DNA of 15,559 nt from JBDTLH01 sp039934875. GTDB lineage: Bacteria > Acidobacteriota > Terriglobia > Terriglobales > Acidobacteriaceae. Both the position numbers and the translations under genes were made by a program. This document shows, in pieces, positions 12,646 to 15,559 of the stretch; within the stretch, counting starts at the first letter, position 1; every line of letters begins with the position of its first letter. The DNA is taken from assembly GCA_039934875.1 (NCBI GenBank), contig JBDTLH010000157.1:1-15559 (forward strand), read 5' to 3'. The notes below the pieces were generated by a model, which did not search any database, was not told the origin of the DNA, and saw nothing but the letters and a program-made list of their open reading frames with translations.

Positions 12646-14967
12646 ATGACGCAGATGGAGAGAATTATTGCTCTTGTTCTCCTCTGCATCTTACTGCTCT
12701 GTGCCCAGAGCAGAATCGGCGAATTACATTTCCACACCACAGATTCTTCCGGACTAGGACTCCAGAGCAGTATCGAGCTGATAAGCGAAGCCAACCAATA
12801 CCGGGAGCTGTTCCGGACCGATCAGTCGGGTGACTTGATGGTCAGGCGGCTTCCCGAAGGAGTGTACCGGATACACGCGGAGGCGCAGGGCTTCGCCTCC
12901 GTATCAAGGCTCGTAGAGGTTCATTCAGCGATTCCCCTCGACGAAACCATCGCATTTAACCCGGCAACGGTAACCACGTCAGTGACGGTCCAGGAAGGCG
13001 CAACGCTCATCGATCCCCATCGCCCTGGCTCCATCAATCACATCGGTCCAGAGATGATTGAGAATAAGCCGGCCTCCTTGCCCGGCCGCTCCTTGCAAGA
13101 CCTGGTGAATTCGCAGCCCGGATGGCTCTATGAAGGCAATGCGGTCCTCCATCCCCGCGGCTCCGAATACCAGACGCAGTTTGTAATCGACGGCATCCCC
13201 TTCACCGACAATCGCTCTCCTGGCTTCGCCCCGGAGATCGAGGCGAACGATGTCCAATCCATGAGCATCTATACCGCCGGCATCCCCGCCGAGTATGGCA
13301 GAAAGATGGGTGGCGTGGTTGAAGTCAACACCGCCAGGGACGCCCGCGCCGGGCTTCATGGCCAACTCGATCTCTCCGGCGGAAGCTTCAATACCGCCGG
13401 CGCTTACGCCAGGGCACAGTACACCTGGGATAAAAACACCCTCGGCTTCAGCGGCGACGGCGACCTCACCGACCGATATCTAAGCCCCGTGGTCCCCCAA
13501 AATTTTACCAATACCGGCACCACCGCCGCATTCAGTGGCAGCTATGAGCGGGACCTCACATCCAGCGGCGATCGTCTCAGAATCGTCTTCCGCCATGGCC
13601 TCGCCAGATTTCTTGTCCCCAACGAGTTGGTGCAGCAAGCGGCGGCCCAGAGGCAACACCGCGACAATTTCGAAACCCTGGGCACCGTCTCCTACCAGCA
13701 CATAGTCTCATCGGACGTGCTTACCGAATTCCGTGGAATGGTGAGGGATGGCTCATCTGGGCTCACCTCCAATCCGCAATCAACGCCCATCATCGCCTTT
13801 GCGGACTGCGGTTTCCGCGAGGGATATTTCAATGGGAGCGTCTCCGTGCACCATCGCCGCCAGGAATGGAAAGCCGGTATCGAATCCGACTCCATCTTTC
13901 TGCGCGAGCAATTTAGCTACCTCATCACCGACCCCGCGCAATTCGATCCCCGCACCCCGCCCTCCTTCTCTTTCCATCAGCATCGCCCCGACCTCGAACA
14001 GTCCGCCTATGTGCAGGACCTCCTCCGCCTCGGGCAATGGACGGTGAGCGCAGGCTTGCGCTGGGACCATTACCAACTGCTTGTGAATCAGAATGCGCTA
14101 AGCCCTCGCCTCAGCGTTGCGCGGTTTTTTCCCTCAGCCGACCTGCTCCTGCATGCCTCCTATGATCGAGTCTTTCAAACTCCCGTCTTCGAAAACCTCC
14201 TCCTCTCCAGCTCTCCGCAAGCCATATCGTTGAATCCCAATATCCTTCGCCTGCCCGTAAAGCCGTCACATGGCAACTACTACGAAGTTGGCGCAACCAA
14301 AGCTCTCTTCCAGCAGCTTCGTATTGACGTCAATATCTTCGACCGTCGCATAAACAACTACGCCGATGATGATCAGTTGCTCAACACTGGAATCAGCTTC
14401 CCCATCGCCTTCGCCAAAGCCAATCTCTACGGCGCGGAAGGCAAGTTGGAGCTGCCAAAATGGGGCAACTTGTCGGGATACGCCAGCTACTCCTACATTG
14501 TGGGCTCCACCTATTTCCCCGCCACCGGCGGACTACTGGTAGGGCTCGACGCCGTCAATTCGGCGCGCTTGAGTGGCCGCTTCTGGGATTCTCAAGACCA
14601 GCGCAATACCGTGCGCAGCCGCTTTCGTTACCAGTTTCTGCCTCGCCTGTGGGCCGCCGCCGGAGGCGAGTACGGCAGTGGCCTCCCGGTCGCCTTTAGC
14701 GGTAGCGAGCAGGACGCCATCGCGACCTATGGGCAACGAGTGGTAAATCGAGTGAATTTCGATCGCGGTCGCGTCCGGCCCTCGCTCTCCATCGACGCTT
14801 CGGCTGGTGCAGATATCTGGAGCAGAGACAATATCAAAGTCCGCTTGCAGGCCGATGTGGAGAACCTCAACAACCGCCTTAATCTCATCGATTTTGCCGG
14901 GCTCTTCTCGGGGAATGCTATTGCGCCCTCCCGAAGCTACTTTTTCCGCCTGCAGACAGATTTTTAG
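12646..14967 (+). CDS. TonB-dependent receptor with N-terminal carboxypeptidase-regulatory-like domain
   Basis: The 773-residue outer-membrane protein has a signal peptide (about 1-21, 'RIIALVLLCILLLCAQS'), then a Cna-B/carboxypeptidase-regulatory-like domain (about 24-105, with 'LPEGVYRIHAEAQGF'), a plug domain (about 110-230, 'QTQFVIDGIPFTDNRSPGF', 'AEYGRKMGGVVEVNT') and a 22-strand-type barrel from about 235 to the C-terminal Phe ('FFRLQTDF', the usual BamA-recognised ending). It imports a ligand such as an oligosaccharide or metal chelate with energy from TonB-ExbBD. The ligand is unknown. It is shorter than the 1,000-residue-plus receptors typical of this group. Start: ATG at 12646, with a second in-frame ATG three codons on; neither has a good ribosome site. 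It is divergent from the permease, which may transport the same substrate across the inner membrane. Confidence 0.92.
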   Translation: MTQMERIIALVLLCILLLCAQSRIGELHFHTTDSSGLGLQSSIELISEANQYRELFRTDQSGDLMVRRLPEGVYRIHAEAQGFASVSRLVEVHSAIPLDETIAFNPATVTTSVTVQEGATLIDPHRPGSINHIGPEMIENKPASLPGRSLQDLVNSQPGWLYEGNAVLHPRGSEYQTQFVIDGIPFTDNRSPGFAPEIEANDVQSMSIYTAGIPAEYGRKMGGVVEVNTARDARAGLHGQLDLSGGSFNTAGAYARAQYTWDKNTLGFSGDGDLTDRYLSPVVPQNFTNTGTTAAFSGSYERDLTSSGDRLRIVFRHGLARFLVPNELVQQAAAQRQHRDNFETLGTVSYQHIVSSDVLTEFRGMVRDGSSGLTSNPQSTPIIAFADCGFREGYFNGSVSVHHRRQEWKAGIESDSIFLREQFSYLITDPAQFDPRTPPSFSFHQHRPDLEQSAYVQDLLRLGQWTVSAGLRWDHYQLLVNQNALSPRLSVARFFPSADLLLHASYDRVFQTPVFENLLLSSSPQAISLNPNILRLPVKPSHGNYYEVGATKALFQQLRIDVNIFDRRINNYADDDQLLNTGISFPIAFAKANLYGAEGKLELPKWGNLSGYASYSYIVGSTYFPATGGLLVGLDAVNSARLSGRFWDSQDQRNTVRSRFRYQFLPRLWAAAGGEYGSGLPVAFSGSEQDAIATYGQRVVNRVNFDRGRVRPSLSIDASAGADIWSRDNIKVRLQADVENLNNRLNLIDFAGLFSGNAIAPSRSYFFRLQTDF

Positions 14968-15034
14968 CTTTGGGAACACCCTGATCACTTAGGGACATTC
15001 TGATTAATGTAGATCTTTGAAGATCTTGGGTAGA

Positions 15035-15084
15035 CCCCCGGCTTCAGCCGGGGGATAGGTCACTGGCAGACCCCGGCTTCAGCC
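15035..15084. repeat. GACCCCGGCTTCAGCC direct repeat with perfect hairpin
   Basis: CCCCCGGC-TTCA-GCCGGGGG (15035-15054) is a perfect 8-bp stem with a TTCA tetraloop. A second copy (CCCCGGCTTCAGCC, 15071-15084) has lost the right-hand GGGG arm and pairs poorly. Both follow AGA. Upstream, AGATCTTTGAAGATCT (15011-15026) forms another small hairpin. The group lies between the TonB receptor stop and etfB and could act as transcription end or as a dispersed palindromic element. No T-run follows. Confidence 0.6.
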
Positions 15085-15171
15085 GCTGAGGGCATGATCG
15101 ACTCATCAGAATTTTCTTAAAACACAGCCGCTACAACAAACCACGCCGCCCTGCTCCTCCCGACCTGCGGC

Positions 15172-15193
15172 TGAATCGCGATTCATTTATACT
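15172..15193 (+). promoter_or_regulatory. 14-bp perfect palindrome and -10 box upstream of etfB
   Basis: TGAATCGCGATTCA (15172-15185) is a perfect inverted repeat, and TATACT (15188-15193), five of six bases of a -10 box, begins two bases after it. The -35 position (CTGCGG) is poor. The palindrome thus lies in the spacer, where a repressor or MerR-type activator would bind. It is 58 nt before the ATG of etfB. Operator identity is inferred. Confidence 0.45.
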
Positions 15194-15243
15194 GACTAGT
15201 TTCTCCACAATCCCTATCTTCAGAACAAGAGATAAGAGTTCGC

Positions 15244-15559
15244 ATGAAAATTCTGGTCTGCATGAAGCAGGTCCCGCAGAAAGACGCCCCCCTCAAGCTC
15301 AACTCGAGCGGCACATGGATCCGCGAAGACGTGGGCTATGAGGTCAACGAGCCGGATGCTTATGCCCTCGAAGAGGCGCTGCGGCAAAGAGAAGGGTCCG
15401 GGGGCGAGGTGGTCGTCATCACCGCCGGCCCGGCGCGCGCTTCTCAAGTCTTGCGCGAGGCGCTGGCAAAGGGCGCCGACCGTGCTATCCACCTCGAAGG
15501 CGACGAGTTCACCGCGCTCGACGCCGGCGCGACCGCAAAAGCTATTGCGGCCGCGCTCA
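15244..15559 (+). CDS. etfB: Electron transfer flavoprotein subunit beta (N-terminal 105 codons, cut by window end)
   Basis: 'MKILVCMKQVPQKDAPLKLNSSGTWI' and 'EVNEPDAYALEEALR' are the characteristic N-terminus of the ETF beta subunit. 'EVVVITAGPARASQVLREALAKGADRAIHL' continues the conserved nucleotide-binding fold (family: 'v.vGp..a...lr.alA.GAD.a'). EtfB pairs with EtfA to pass electrons from acyl-CoA and other dehydrogenases to the quinone pool through ETF-quinone oxidoreductase, or takes part in electron bifurcation. The reading frame is still open at 15559 (roughly 40% of the usual 250-260 residues). AAGAG about 11 nt upstream is a mediocre ribosome site. etfA would be expected directly downstream. 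Confidence 0.95.
   Translation, partial: MKILVCMKQVPQKDAPLKLNSSGTWIREDVGYEVNEPDAYALEEALRQREGSGGEVVVITAGPARASQVLREALAKGADRAIHLEGDEFTALDAGATAKAIAAAL

Noticed and set aside
1..15559. Mobile island or prophage
   Set aside because: No transposase, integrase, tRNA target or phage gene was seen, and gene content is ordinary chromosomal.

Overview
The window (about 60% G+C) looks like chromosome of a soil Acidobacteriota, probably class Terriglobia. This is inferred from gene content: a TonB-dependent receptor with an N-terminal carboxypeptidase-regulatory-like domain, a DUF6599-like protein, a secreted multihaem cytochrome, a GH116 glycosidase and many secreted proteins ending their signal peptides in 'AQ'. 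No rRNA, tRNA, integrase or transposase was found, so species and mobility cannot be fixed.

Layout. (1) 1-552: C-terminal part of a DUF3179 protein, convergent with (2) a minus-strand pair at 687-4308, a GH116 beta-glycosidase (E439/D593 catalytic motifs, TTG start) followed 28 nt later by a seven-haem c-type cytochrome. (3) 4398-4925: small secreted protein of unknown function. (4) 5007-5504 minus: DinB-like metal-binding protein. (5) 5660-8414: two secreted proteins in one likely operon, an unknown two-part protein and a phospholipase B-like/C45 Ntn-hydrolase. (6) 8532-8864 minus: alkyltransferase-like protein (Trp in place of the reactive Cys of MGMT). (7) 8989-10050: DUF6599-like membrane-anchored secreted protein. 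(8) 10051-10755: a 700-nt gene-free region with a heptamer array, a promoter/hairpin pair that could define a small RNA, and a 9.5-copy 18/19-nt tandem repeat. (9) 10756-11073: YbjQ/UPF0145 protein. (10) 11246-12541 minus: an ArsB/SLC13-type permease, divergent from (11) 12646-14967, the TonB-dependent receptor. (12) 15244 to the edge: start of etfB, with a 14-bp perfect palindrome in its upstream region.

The most unusual feature is not a gene. A family of heptamers with consensus CTGGNNN occurs as tandem arrays in five places: next to the DinB stop codon, upstream of the alkyltransferase-like gene, after the DUF6599-like gene, running into the stop codon of the permease, and inside the permease gene. 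There 18 heptamers (126 nt, 42 codons) encode a heptapeptide repeat in the central loop between the two transporter halves. A second, unrelated tandem repeat (unit about TTTGCTGGCACAGATTAG) shares its core GGCACAGA with a nearby perfect palindrome. These look like actively expanding short tandem repeats, comparable in period to the heptanucleotide STRR repeats known from filamentous cyanobacteria.

The genes do not form one pathway. Most encode exported or envelope proteins for polymer or lipid breakdown and uptake (GH116, phospholipase B-like, TonB receptor, permease) or electron transfer (multihaem cytochrome, EtfB).
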